Assembly: GCF_001657485.1 (NCBI RefSeq) | Contig: NZ_LXFU01000051.1 | Coordinates: 359,543 to 423,542, forward strand | Direction of reading: 5' to 3' | DNA: 64,000 bases | From: Rhizobium sp. WYCCWR10014 | GTDB taxonomy: Bacteria > Pseudomonadota > Alphaproteobacteria > Rhizobiales > Rhizobiaceae | The notes under the pieces: generated by a model | The model's input: only the letters and a program-made list of their open reading frames with translations | The model's database searches: none | Told to the model about the DNA's origin: nothing | Shown here: positions 42,677 through 51,241 of the stretch, in pieces | Numbering within the stretch: the stretch's first letter is position 1 | Layout: each line of letters opens with the position of its first letter | Translations under genes and position numbers: made by a program

Positions 42677-43351
42677 ATGCTCAAGCAAGTCCACGACCCA
42701 GCTGAAACAGTAAGCGATGTTGTCTTTCGGCAGATCCGCGAGGATATCATATCGGGGACATTGCCGCCGGGGGCCAAGATCAAGCTGGAGCAGGCAAAGG
42801 AGCGCTACTCCATCGGCATTTCATCGCTGCGTGAAATCCTGAGCCGCCTGACCACGGAAAACCTCGTCGTCGCCGAGGGGCAGCGCGGTTTTGAAGTCAG
42901 CCCCGCTTCGCGCCGCGAACTCCTCGAGCTCGCCGACCTCAGGATCGTTCTGGAAACACATGCGATCGGCCTTGCCTTCGCTGCGGGAAATCTTGAATGG
43001 GAGGGGCGCATCGTCGCCGCCCATCACCGGCTGGCTGCCGCTGAACGCAAGCTCCTTGCCGGCGACGTCTCGCGGACAGTCGACTGGGTCCGATACGACT
43101 GGGAGTTCCATCAGGCGATCGTCTCGGCCTGCAATTCGGCGACGCTGATGGCGACATTGTCGTCCGTCTTCGACCGCTTTCTCCGCTACCATATGCTGGC
43201 CGAAAGTTTTCGCGGAAAGCCGGTCGTCGATGACCATAAGCTTTTGTTTGAGCTGTCCATTCAGCGCGACGTCGCCGGCGCGACCGACGTCGTCAGACGG
43301 CACGTTCAAAGCGGCGTGGACCATGTGCTGAAGAGCGGCCGGATTACCTAA
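42677..43351 (+). CDS. GntR family regulator (FCD subfamily), copy 2
   Basis: 224 residues. The HTH region has VFRQIREDIISGTLPPGAKI and ISSLREILSRLTTENLVVAE. The FCD domain has ADLRIVLETHAIGLAF, DWVRYDWEFHQAIVSACNSA and DHKLLFELSIQRD. It lies 74 bp after copy 1 and is convergent with quiC, leaving 9 bp between the genes. The two copies probably arose by tandem duplication and may have split duties between the catabolic and transport promoters, or may form heterodimers (inference). Confidence 0.92.
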   Translation: MLKQVHDPAETVSDVVFRQIREDIISGTLPPGAKIKLEQAKERYSIGISSLREILSRLTTENLVVAEGQRGFEVSPASRRELLELADLRIVLETHAIGLAFAAGNLEWEGRIVAAHHRLAAAERKLLAGDVSRTVDWVRYDWEFHQAIVSACNSATLMATLSSVFDRFLRYHMLAESFRGKPVVDDHKLLFELSIQRDVAGATDVVRRHVQSGVDHVLKSGRIT

Positions 43352-43360
43352 AGCAGGATC

Positions 43361-45256
43361 TCAAAAGGCGTCTTTCGGAATTCCTTCCGGACGCATCTGT
43401 TTCTTCAGGGCGGCGATCCGGAAAATTGCGTTCGGCGCGCCGTAGCCGCGGTAGCCGCGGCGCTCGACGATCTCGAAAAAGAAGCCCTCTCCATAGGTTC
43501 CGCTATAGAGCTGGAAATACTCGCCATGCTCGTCGCGGTCATAGAGGATGTTTTCCGCCTTCAGCCGCTCGGTCAATGCAGGATCGAGGCCGAAGCGTGC
43601 TTCGACGTCGTCGTAGTAGTTCGGCGAAATGTGCAGCGACCGGAAACCGCAAACACGAAGGCTTTCGGCGGTCGCAAAGATGTCGTCGGTCAAAAACGCC
43701 AGGTGCTGGATACCGGCCCCGAATTTCTCGGCGATGAAATGTCCCGCCAGCGTCCGGCGATTCTCGGCGCCGTTCATGGTAATGCGCAGCGCCCCGGTGT
43801 CGTTCTCGACGACTTGACTGCGCACCACCCCTGACGGATCGATGATATCGACCATCGGGGTCTTCCGCGTCTCGAAAATGGACGTGTAGAACAGAAGCCA
43901 GGTGAGCATTTCATCGTAGCCGACCGTCTGGGCGACGTGATCAACGCGCAAGAGGCCTGCCGACGGCGCGTCGCTGTCATCGGTGACCGGCTGAAAGTCG
44001 ATTTCCGAGAAGCGACCCAATGCGCTCTTGTCGTCGATGAGATAGATGATCCCGCCTCCCACGCCCCGAATGGCAGGCAGCTCTAGCTCACCGTCTACGA
44101 CAGGCTGGGTGAATGGCTCGGCATCCAGGGCGAGCGCGCGCTCATAGGCCTTGGCGGCATCGTCGACGACCAGGGCCATGGCATAGGCGAAGGTACCGTG
44201 AACGGCGTAGGCCGCATTGGCGAATCCTGCCTGATCGACATTGACGAGGATCCGTATCTCGCCCTGCTCGAAAAGAGAGACCTTCTTCGTGCGGTGGATT
44301 GCCGTCTTCTTGAATCCGAGGGTGCGCAGCAATGCGACCAGCTCGACTTCATCCTGTTCGTCCGTGGCAAACTCGACGAAGCCGACGCCTTTGACGGAAG
44401 GCCTTTCCGGCATCGCCGCCCCGGTCATGCTGCCGATGCCGAGATGGCGGCGTACCTGATCACCGAGATAGATCAGGGAGCGGTGGCCATCGGCCGCAAT
44501 GGCACGCGACAAACCACCTCGAAACTGATCGTTGAAGATCTCCAGGGAGAAATAGCCATCATAACCTGTCGCCGCGACGGCTTCGGTGAACGCCGTGACG
44601 GGAAGGTCGCCTTCACCCGGCATGTTTCGGAAGTGGCGGCTCCAATAGAGCAGATCCATGTCGATCAGCGGGGCATCGGCAAGCTGGACGATGAAGATCT
44701 TCTCTTTGGGAATCGAGCGGATCGAATTGACGTCGATCTTGCGCGACAAGGTGTGGAAGCTGTCGAGGATAAGACCGATATTCGGATGATCGGCGCGACG
44801 GACGATCTCCCAGGCGTCGCGGTGGTCGCTGATATGGCGGCCCCAGGCAAGTGCCTCGTAGCCCACCCTAAGTCCACGCCGGGCGGCACGCTCGCCAAGT
44901 TCATGAAAGTCCGCCGCGGCCCGGTCGATGCCGCCGACGGCTGCCGGCGAGACGTTGGAGCAGACGAGCACCAGATCCGTTCCGAGCTGCTGCATCACGT
45001 CGAACTTCCGCTCCGCGCGGTCAAACGTGCGGCTTCGCAACGGCTCCGGCATGCCCTCGAAGTCACGAAATGGCTGAAACAGGGTTATCTCCAGGCCATG
45101 GTCGCGGACGAGTTTTCCGACATCGGCCGGGCTTCCGTCGAAGGCGAGGAAGTCATTTTCGAAGATCTCGACGCCGTCGAAGCCCGCCTGGGCGATCGCC
45201 TCGAGCTTCTCCGGCAGTTCGCCGCTGATCGTTACAGTCGCAATCGAGGTCCTCAT
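43361..45256 (-). CDS. quiC: Bifunctional-architecture 3-dehydroshikimate dehydratase (QuiC-like)
   Basis: 631 residues, made of two fused parts. Residues about 1-285 are a sugar-isomerase-type TIM barrel (FDGVEIFENDFLAF, VGYEALAWGRHISDH, GLILDSFHTLSRK, YFSLEIFNDQFRGG) that converts 3-dehydroshikimate to protocatechuate, with metal ligands Glu, Asp/His and Glu visible. Residues about 295-620 resemble 4-hydroxyphenylpyruvate dioxygenase (VGFVEFATDEQDE, HLAFLTDDIFATAESLR, YGEGFFFEIVERRGYRGYG). This arrangement is known from Pseudomonas QuiC1, where the barrel provides the activity. It faces an operon holding AroQ and AroE-like enzymes, so the role in quinate/shikimate use is well supported by context. 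Confidence 0.92.
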   Translation of the reverse strand: MRTSIATVTISGELPEKLEAIAQAGFDGVEIFENDFLAFDGSPADVGKLVRDHGLEITLFQPFRDFEGMPEPLRSRTFDRAERKFDVMQQLGTDLVLVCSNVSPAAVGGIDRAAADFHELGERAARRGLRVGYEALAWGRHISDHRDAWEIVRRADHPNIGLILDSFHTLSRKIDVNSIRSIPKEKIFIVQLADAPLIDMDLLYWSRHFRNMPGEGDLPVTAFTEAVAATGYDGYFSLEIFNDQFRGGLSRAIAADGHRSLIYLGDQVRRHLGIGSMTGAAMPERPSVKGVGFVEFATDEQDEVELVALLRTLGFKKTAIHRTKKVSLFEQGEIRILVNVDQAGFANAAYAVHGTFAYAMALVVDDAAKAYERALALDAEPFTQPVVDGELELPAIRGVGGGIIYLIDDKSALGRFSEIDFQPVTDDSDAPSAGLLRVDHVAQTVGYDEMLTWLLFYTSIFETRKTPMVDIIDPSGVVRSQVVENDTGALRITMNGAENRRTLAGHFIAEKFGAGIQHLAFLTDDIFATAESLRVCGFRSLHISPNYYDDVEARFGLDPALTERLKAENILYDRDEHGEYFQLYSGTYGEGFFFEIVERRGYRGYGAPNAIFRIAALKKQMRPEGIPKDAF

Positions 45257-45504
45257 GTCAAAGCCCTTCCGATATCCGTGCGAGATTAAACGAGCGCCGA
45301 GTACGACGATGTGTCCCGGAAAGCCGCTCGCTACTATTATGGCAAATGTCGTGAGGAATTCAAATAGCGTGTCTTATTATAAATTCTCATATGATTTTGA
45401 AAAACTCTGTTGATTTGAGCGCGGGTCTCTGGCAATCATTCTCCTCACAGTCAAAAGGTGAGGTGGCTGTCCGGTCGAGTGACCGCCAAAGGAGGAGGAA
45501 TCAC

Positions 45505-46335
45505 ATGTTCAAATCTATGCTGACGCGCCGAAACGCGATGCTCGGAGCCGCGGCCCTGGTGGCTGCCGTCACCCTGGCGCAACCGGCCGCCGCCATCACG
45601 CCTGATGAGATCAAGGCTCGCGGCAAGATCATCGTCGGAATTCAGGGTGACAACCCGCCCTGGGGCTTTGTGACCAGCGGCGGCAAACAGGACGGCCTCG
45701 ACGCCGACATCGCAACGCTGTTTGCCAAGGAACTGGGTGTTTCGGTCGAGTTCGTGCCGCTTGAAGTCAACAACCGCATTCCCGCACTGACGGCCGGCCG
45801 AGTTGACGTTCTCTTCGCGACGATGGCAATGCTGCCGGATCGCGCAAAGGCCGTGCAGTTCAGCAAGCCCTATGTTGCCAATGCCATCGTTCTGATTGGT
45901 CCGAAGTCGGCTGAGATCAAGAAGAATGAGGACATGGCCAAGTTCACGGTCGGCGTCGCCAAGGGTGCTGCCCAGGACACGCAGGTCACCAAGAACGCAC
46001 CGCCGAGCACGACCATCCGGCGCTATGATGGCGACGCCGCGAGCGTCCAGGCGCTGGTGTCCGGCCAAGTCGAGACGCTTGGCGGCAACATCTTCTACAT
46101 GGACCGGGTGGAGAAGGCCCGACCGGGCGAATTCGAAAACAAGCTTGAGTTCCAGAAGCTCTACAACGGTGCTTGCACGCGTCTCGGCGAAAAGGAAATC
46201 AATGCGGCGCTCAACACCTTCATCGACAAGATCAAGGCCAACGGCGAACTCAAGGCAGTCTACGACAAGTGGATGAAGGTTCCGGTCCCGGAATTCCCGG
46301 AAACGCTGGAAGGCATTCCGTTCGCGGCGAACTGA
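45505..46335 (+). CDS. ABC transporter substrate-binding protein, family 3 (polar amino-acid type)
   Basis: 276 residues from ATG 45505 with AAAGGAGGAGG upstream; the frame is open to 45391 but is unsupported there. The N-terminus (MLTRRNAMLGAAALVAAVTL, cleavage after AAA-IT) has a twin Arg, so Tat or Sec export are both possible. The family 3 pattern is IIVGIQGDNPPWGFVTSGGK, DADIATLFAKELGV and IPALTAGRVDVLFATMAMLP. It starts an operon with aroQ, two permeases and an ATPase. Quinate, shikimate or a related cyclic acid is the likely ligand from context; amino acids remain possible. Confidence 0.93.
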   Translation: MFKSMLTRRNAMLGAAALVAAVTLAQPAAAITPDEIKARGKIIVGIQGDNPPWGFVTSGGKQDGLDADIATLFAKELGVSVEFVPLEVNNRIPALTAGRVDVLFATMAMLPDRAKAVQFSKPYVANAIVLIGPKSAEIKKNEDMAKFTVGVAKGAAQDTQVTKNAPPSTTIRRYDGDAASVQALVSGQVETLGGNIFYMDRVEKARPGEFENKLEFQKLYNGACTRLGEKEINAALNTFIDKIKANGELKAVYDKWMKVPVPEFPETLEGIPFAAN

Positions 46336-46396
46336 GCGAACGGCAAAGCCGGACGAGGCCCGGTCTTACGGTTGATATAGGGCCGGCCTACCGCTC

Positions 46397-46515
46397 TTCC
46401 GTCATGCTCGGGCTCGTCCCGAGCATCCACAGCGGCGGATCCCCGGCAGAACGCCGAGGATGATGTCCTCATAGAGGCAAACCTCACGAGCCGAGGCCGG
46501 GCATGCGATGCCCGG
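46397..46515. repeat. Intergenic palindromic repeat pair
   Basis: Two hairpins lie between the binding protein and aroQ: ATGCTCGGG ... CCCGAGCAT (46404-46426, 9-bp arms) and CCGGGCAT ... ATGCCCGG (46497-46515, 8-bp arms). The first resembles a widespread alphaproteobacterial REP-like sequence. It may attenuate or stabilise the transcript, leaving more binding-protein mRNA than downstream mRNA. Confidence 0.65.
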
Positions 46516-46564
46516 CAACGCAACCGCCATGCTTAAGGCTCTGCCCGCATCCAGGAGCGCGATC

Positions 46565-47008
46565 ATGAACAAACCAATCTTTGTGCTCAACGGGCCGAAC
46601 CTCAATCTTCTCGGTCAGCGCGAGCCGGCGATCTATGGAACCACGACGCTGGCCGACATCAGGAAACGGTGCGTGACCAAGGCAAAGGCGCTCGGATTCG
46701 ACGTCGAGTTTCGCCAGACCAATTTCGAGGGCGAACTGGTCGAGAGCGTGCACCAGGCCCGGACCGACGCCTGCGGCATCATCATCAATCCCGCCGGCTA
46801 TACCTTCACATCGATCGCTCTTCTCGATGCATTGAAAATGTTCGACCCGCCGAAGATCGAGCTGCATATTTCGAATGTTCATGCGCGCGAAAGCATCTAC
46901 CACAATTCGCTGATCTCGCGCGTTGCCACGGCCATCATGATCGGCTTTGGAGCGGATGGCTACGAACTGGCTGTCCAGGCGATGGCTGGAATGGTCAAGC
47001 GCGACTGA
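46565..47008 (+). CDS. aroQ: Type II 3-dehydroquinate dehydratase
   Basis: 147 residues from ATG 46565 with AGGAG upstream. The family motifs are clear: FVLNGPNLNLLGQREPAIYG with the catalytic Tyr at the end, TNFEGELVESVHQAR, IINPAGYTFTSIALLDAL, and IELHISNVHARESIYHNS with the catalytic His. It interconverts 3-dehydroquinate and 3-dehydroshikimate. Placement in an ABC transporter operon opposite quiC points to a catabolic rather than biosynthetic copy (inference). Thr in GYTFTS replaces the more usual His/Thr, which is minor. Confidence 0.95.
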   Translation: MNKPIFVLNGPNLNLLGQREPAIYGTTTLADIRKRCVTKAKALGFDVEFRQTNFEGELVESVHQARTDACGIIINPAGYTFTSIALLDALKMFDPPKIELHISNVHARESIYHNSLISRVATAIMIGFGADGYELAVQAMAGMVKRD

Positions 47009-47039
47009 ATTTTCCGGAAGTCGGACCAGAAGGATCGCC

Positions 47040-47708
47040 ATGAACTATAAGTTGGATTTCACCCCGGTCATAGATGGCCTGCCGAGCCTACTGCTCGGCT
47101 GCCTGGGGACATTCTTGCTTGCCATTTGTGGAATGCTGCTGGCGATCGTGATCGGAATTGGCGGTGTTGCCTTGCGCGACTCTGCGCTGAAGCCGGCGCG
47201 ATGGCTGGTCATCGCCTTCGTCGAATTGATCCGCAACACGCCGTTTCTGGTGCAGATCTTCTTCATCTATTTTGCGCTTCCACTGACGGGCATCAGGCTG
47301 GATCCGACACCGACGGCGATTATCGCGCTCGGCATCAACGGTGGCGCCTACGCAATCGAGATCATTCGCGGTGGCGTCCAGTCGATCCCGAAGGGACAGA
47401 TGGAAGCGGGTCTGGCGCTTGGTCTGCACAAGGCTCAGGTCTTCCGGCTGATCATCCTCAAGCCGGCATTACGGGCGATCTATCCGTCCTTGACCAGCCA
47501 GTTCGTCCTGCTGACGCTGACGACCAGCATTGCATCGGCGATTTCGGCCTACGAGCTGACGTCCGTTTCGCAGCGCATCGAGTCGGAGAGCTTCCGCAGC
47601 TTCGAGGTCTACTTCACCGTCACGGTTTTCTATTTCGTGATCTCCTGGCTGATGATGCGCATCTTCGCGCTGTTTTCGGCGCGCTACTTCAAATATCCGG
47701 TCAAGTAG
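47040..47708 (+). CDS. ABC transporter permease, polar amino-acid type
   Basis: 222 residues from ATG 47040 (MNYKLDFTPV), with AGAAGGATCGCC upstream. Family (HisM/GlnP-type) motifs are LIRNTPFLVQIFFIYFALPL, GAYAIEIIRGGVQSIPKGQM, then the EAA loop EAGLALGLHKAQVFRLIILK. Five hydrophobic helices are visible. It pairs with the permease encoded 10 bp downstream to form the channel of the importer served by the family 3 binding protein. Confidence 0.93.
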   Translation: MNYKLDFTPVIDGLPSLLLGCLGTFLLAICGMLLAIVIGIGGVALRDSALKPARWLVIAFVELIRNTPFLVQIFFIYFALPLTGIRLDPTPTAIIALGINGGAYAIEIIRGGVQSIPKGQMEAGLALGLHKAQVFRLIILKPALRAIYPSLTSQFVLLTLTTSIASAISAYELTSVSQRIESESFRSFEVYFTVTVFYFVISWLMMRIFALFSARYFKYPVK

Positions 47709-47718
47709 GAGGAATTCC

Positions 47719-48360
47719 ATGGGTCACGAAGAATTCGTCTTCCTCCTGATCGGCCTGAAATGGACCGTGCTCCTGTCCGCCGTCGGTTTTGTCTGCGGCG
47801 GCATAGCGGGGCTCGGCGTCGCCCTTGCCCGTGCCTCGGGCATACCGCTGCTGGAACGCGTCACGGCCGGTTATATCGCCGTCTTCCAGGGAACCCCGCT
47901 GCTGATGCAGCTGTTCGTCGTCTATTACGGCCTGGCGCTGGTGGGGCTGATGCTCGATTCCTGGGTGGCCGTCGCCATCGGACTGACGCTGCATGCCAGC
48001 GCCTATCTCGGCGAGATCTGGCGCGGATCGATCGAAGCGGTTCCGCGCGGCCAGACGGAAGCGGCAAAGGCTCTCAGCCTCAGATACGTCTCGCGCATGA
48101 AGGATGTCATCCTGCCGCAGGCGCTGCGCATTTCGCTGCCCGCCACGATCGGTTTCCTCGTGCAACTGATCAAGGGCACCTCGCTTGCATCGATCGTCGG
48201 CTTCACCGAGCTGACGCGGGCCGGCAACATCATCTCCAACCAGATTTTCCAACCGCTGACGGTCTTCGGCATCGTCGGCATTCTCTATTTCCTGATGTGC
48301 TGCCCACTGACGATTCTTGGCGCCCGCCTCGAACGAAAGTTCGCCGCCTCTGCGCGCTGA
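47719..48360 (+). CDS. ABC transporter permease, polar amino-acid type
   Basis: 213 residues. FQGTPLLMQLFVVYYGLALV near residue 55 and HASAYLGEIWRGSIEAVPRG are family hallmarks. The EAA loop is QTEAAKALSLRYVSRMKDVI, and FLVQLIKGTSLASIVGFTEL lies near the end. AGGAGGAATTCC precedes the ATG. It is the second permease of the same importer, paralogous to the first. Confidence 0.93.
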   Translation: MGHEEFVFLLIGLKWTVLLSAVGFVCGGIAGLGVALARASGIPLLERVTAGYIAVFQGTPLLMQLFVVYYGLALVGLMLDSWVAVAIGLTLHASAYLGEIWRGSIEAVPRGQTEAAKALSLRYVSRMKDVILPQALRISLPATIGFLVQLIKGTSLASIVGFTELTRAGNIISNQIFQPLTVFGIVGILYFLMCCPLTILGARLERKFAASAR

Positions 48361-48411
48361 TCCGTCCCTCGTCCTCGACGCGGTCCAGCCCGCCAATATG
48401 GAGTTCTACCG

Positions 48412-49176
48412 ATGACCAGTCCCAGTCCCGCTCAAGGCGAAGAAACCATGATCACCATGGAGCGGGTGGAGAAGTGGTATGGCGCTTTTCAAGCCCTGCG
48501 CGACATCAACATATCGGTTCGCAGCGGCGAGAGGATCGTCTTGTGCGGACCCTCCGGCAGCGGCAAGTCGACGCTTATTCGCTGCATCAACCATCTCGAG
48601 ACCTATGAAAAAGGTGAAATCCGCGTCGGCGGGATTCTTCTCGGCAATCAGGCCAAGACCATCGATGCGATCCGTCGCGAGGTCGGCATGGTCTTCCAGC
48701 AGTTCAATCTGTTTCCGCATCTGACCGTGCTGCAGAACTGCATGCTGGCGCCGATGAAGGCAGCCGGCGTCGGCAAGGCGGAGGCCGAGGAACGGGCACG
48801 CGGGCTGCTCGAGCGGGTCAAGATCCTGGAGCAGGCCGACAAATATCCGGTGCAGCTTTCGGGCGGCCAGCAGCAGCGCGTGGCGATCGCCCGCGCGCTT
48901 TGCATGCGGCCGAAAGTCATGCTGTTCGATGAGCCGACGTCGGCGCTCGATCCGGAGATGGTCAAGGAGGTGCTGGATACGATGATCGCGCTGGCCGATG
49001 AGGGCATGACGATGATCTGCGTCACGCATGAGATGGGCTTTGCCCGCCAGGTCGCCGATCGCGTGATCTTCATGGCCAGCGGCGCGATCGTCGAGGAAGC
49101 CCCGCCCGCCGAATTCTTCACGAACCCACAGCATGAGCGAACCAGGAAATTCCTCGGAGAAATCCTGCGGAAGTAA
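48412..49176 (+). CDS. ABC transporter ATP-binding protein, polar amino-acid type
   Basis: 254 residues. Walker A is CGPSGSGKSTLIRCINHLE, the Q-loop MVFQQFNLFPHLTVLQN, the signature QLSGGQQQRVAIARALCM, Walker B VMLFDEPTSALDPEM, and the switch His is in CVTHEMGFARQ. All catalytic residues are intact. It completes the importer (binding protein, two permeases, ATPase). An internal ATG (MITMERVEKWY) could be the true start, with AGGCGAAGAAACC upstream. Confidence 0.94.
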   Translation: MTSPSPAQGEETMITMERVEKWYGAFQALRDINISVRSGERIVLCGPSGSGKSTLIRCINHLETYEKGEIRVGGILLGNQAKTIDAIRREVGMVFQQFNLFPHLTVLQNCMLAPMKAAGVGKAEAEERARGLLERVKILEQADKYPVQLSGGQQQRVAIARALCMRPKVMLFDEPTSALDPEMVKEVLDTMIALADEGMTMICVTHEMGFARQVADRVIFMASGAIVEEAPPAEFFTNPQHERTRKFLGEILRK

Positions 49177-49233
49177 GGGGCTCAAGTCGATGCGTCTGGC
49201 AAATATACCTCTAGCAGATTCCAGGAGCCGGCA

Positions 49234-50301
49234 ATGAAGCCGCTAGGGATTGCGGTCATGGGAGCCGGCCTCATCGGCAGGCGCCACGTCGAGCGTGTCA
49301 TGTCCGAGCCCGGAACGGTTCTCTCGGCGGTGGTCGATCCTTCCGCCGCCGGTCGCGACTTTGCCGAGACCGTCGGTGCCCGATGGTACCGGAGCTTTTC
49401 GGACATTCGGGTCGAGGACAGGCCTGACGGCGTCATCGTGGCAACACCGAACCAGCTTCACGTCGAGAACGGAATGGAGATCGTCGCCGCCGGCATCCCT
49501 GTCCTGATCGAGAAACCGATCGCCGACGACGTCGATGCCGCCGCCGCGCTGGTCGCCGCCGGCGAGAAGGCGGGCATACCGCTGCTGGTCGGCCACCACA
49601 GGCGCCACAACCCGATGATCCAGGCGGTCAAGCAGATCGTCGACGGCGGAAGGCTTGGCCGGATCGTCACGGTGCACGGCACGTTCTGGGTCGCCAAGCC
49701 CGACGACTATTTCGATATCCCCTGGCGGCGCGAAGCGGGCGCCGGCCCGGTCTTCGTCAACCTGATCCATGATGTCGATCTCTTCCGATATTTCTTCGGC
49801 GAGGTCGAGTCCGTCCATGCGATGGAATCGCATGCCGTGCGGAACCATGCCGTCGAGGATACGGCCGTCGTCACACTGCGTTTCGCAAGCGGGGTGCTTG
49901 CCACCCTCAACGGCAGCGATGCCGTGGCCGCGCCCTGGAGCTGGGAGACGACCACCGGTGAGAATCCCGCTTTTCCCCGCTACGATCAGTTCTGCTACCA
50001 GATCGGCGGCACCAAGGGTTCGCTCGGAATTCCCGATCCGACGCATTGGACGAGCCCCTCGAGGCCCGACTGGCTGGAGCCGCTTGCCGAGGAGCGGGTG
50101 CCCTACGCAGCGGCCGATCCCCTTTCCGTTCAGCTCGGACATTTTTGCGACGTCATTCGTGGTGATGCCACGCCTCTGGTGAGTGGGCGGGAGGGCCTCG
50201 CCACGCTCAGGGTCGTCGAAGCAATCAAGAGATCGGCGCGCTGGGGACAGATGATCCACCTCGCTGACGCCCGCGCCATTTCCGACCCCCAGAAAGTCTG
50301 A
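49234..50301 (+). CDS. Gfo/Idh/MocA family dehydrogenase, probable quinate/shikimate-pathway enzyme
   Basis: 355 residues. The NAD-binding motif is VMGAGLIGRRHVERVMSEPG at the N-terminus. The EKP motif is VLIEKPIADDVDAA near residue 90, with HRRHNPMIQAVKQIV and VFVNLIHDVDLFRYF contributing catalytic Lys, His and Asp. The family oxidises a hydroxyl of sugars or cyclitols. Being in an operon with AroQ and an AroE-like enzyme, it may oxidise quinate, shikimate or a related cyclitol to the 3-keto acid; this is inference. AGGAGCCGGCA precedes the ATG. Confidence 0.88.
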   Translation: MKPLGIAVMGAGLIGRRHVERVMSEPGTVLSAVVDPSAAGRDFAETVGARWYRSFSDIRVEDRPDGVIVATPNQLHVENGMEIVAAGIPVLIEKPIADDVDAAAALVAAGEKAGIPLLVGHHRRHNPMIQAVKQIVDGGRLGRIVTVHGTFWVAKPDDYFDIPWRREAGAGPVFVNLIHDVDLFRYFFGEVESVHAMESHAVRNHAVEDTAVVTLRFASGVLATLNGSDAVAAPWSWETTTGENPAFPRYDQFCYQIGGTKGSLGIPDPTHWTSPSRPDWLEPLAEERVPYAAADPLSVQLGHFCDVIRGDATPLVSGREGLATLRVVEAIKRSARWGQMIHLADARAISDPQKV

Positions 50302-50305
50302 CCAC

Positions 50306-51136
50306 ATGATCACCGGGACGACCAAACTCATCGCGCATCTCGGCTATCCGACGGAGTCCTTCAAGGCGCCGCTGATCTACAATCCGTACTTCGAGAAGAA
50401 CGGAATTGATGCCGTCGTCGTGCCGATGGGCTGCAGGCCGGAGGACTATCCGGCTTTTCTGAAACTTCTGTTCCGGCTATCCAATATCCACGGTGCCCTG
50501 ATCACCATGCCGCACAAGATTTCTACGATGGCGCTTCTCGACGAAACGTCGACCAACGCGAAAGTCGCAGGTTCGTGCAATGCGGTCCGTCTCGGTTCCG
50601 ACGGCGCGCTGATCGGTGACATGTTCGATGGCGAGGGCTTCGTTCGCGGCGTCTTGCGCAAGGGTAAGAAGGTCGAGGGAGCCCATGCGCTCATAGCCGG
50701 TGCCGGCGGCGTCGGCTCGGCGATCGCGGCGTCCTTGGCACAGGCGGGTGTCGCCCATCTCGCCATCTTCGACGCCAACGAGGCGACCGCCGCCGCGCTG
50801 CTGGACAGGCTGAAGAAATATTATCCGCACCTTGAAGTGACGGTCGGCTCCACCGATCCTGATGGTTTCGACATCGTCGTCAACGCGACACCTCTCGGAA
50901 TGCGACGGGGCGACCCGCTGCCGATCGATATCGATCGCATTTCTCCGTCGACCTTCGTCGGCGAAGTCGTGATGACGAAGGAGATAACCCCTTTTCTCGA
51001 AGCCGTGCGGGCGCGCGGCTGTGCATTTCAGGTTGGGACGGACATGTTGTTCGAACAGATCCCCGCCTATCTCGAATTCTTCGAATTCCCGACGACGACG
51101 GCCGACAATCTGCGGGCGATCGCCAAACTCGGATGA
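50306..51136 (+). CDS. Shikimate/quinate dehydrogenase (AroE-like)
   Basis: 276 residues. The substrate-domain motif is HLGYPTESFKAPLIYNPYFE (the SxSP-type loop is altered), and the catalytic Lys is in LITMPHKISTMAL. AGSCNAVRLGSDGALIGDMF and the nucleotide motif GAGGVGSAIAASLAQAG follow. VVNATPLGMRRGDPLP is the family NATPxGM block. It differs from biosynthetic AroE in the first loop, which fits a catabolic dehydrogenase acting on shikimate or quinate. It is the last gene of the operon, 4 bp after the Gfo/Idh gene. Confidence 0.9.
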   Translation: MITGTTKLIAHLGYPTESFKAPLIYNPYFEKNGIDAVVVPMGCRPEDYPAFLKLLFRLSNIHGALITMPHKISTMALLDETSTNAKVAGSCNAVRLGSDGALIGDMFDGEGFVRGVLRKGKKVEGAHALIAGAGGVGSAIAASLAQAGVAHLAIFDANEATAAALLDRLKKYYPHLEVTVGSTDPDGFDIVVNATPLGMRRGDPLPIDIDRISPSTFVGEVVMTKEITPFLEAVRARGCAFQVGTDMLFEQIPAYLEFFEFPTTTADNLRAIAKLG

Positions 51137-51146
51137 TGCCGAATTT

Positions 51147-51190
51147 AGAGCAAGATGCCGTAAGGTGTGAGCGGTTTTGGGACGACCTTG
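51147..51190. repeat. Partial rhizobial mosaic repeat
   Basis: TTAGAGCAAGATGCCGTAAG followed by GTGTGAGCGGTTTTGGGACG looks like the left half of a common rhizobial intergenic element; compare the element at 19307-19411. It lies directly after the AroE-like gene. Confidence 0.5.
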
Positions 51191-51241
51191 GTCTCGTCAA
51201 ACTCGCTTCAGCCAAAATCTGGACGCGCTTTTCCGATGTGA

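Noticed and set aside
44198..45289. 363-codon plus-strand frame opposite quiC
   Set aside because: QuiC-like motifs and the fused architecture are clear on the minus strand.
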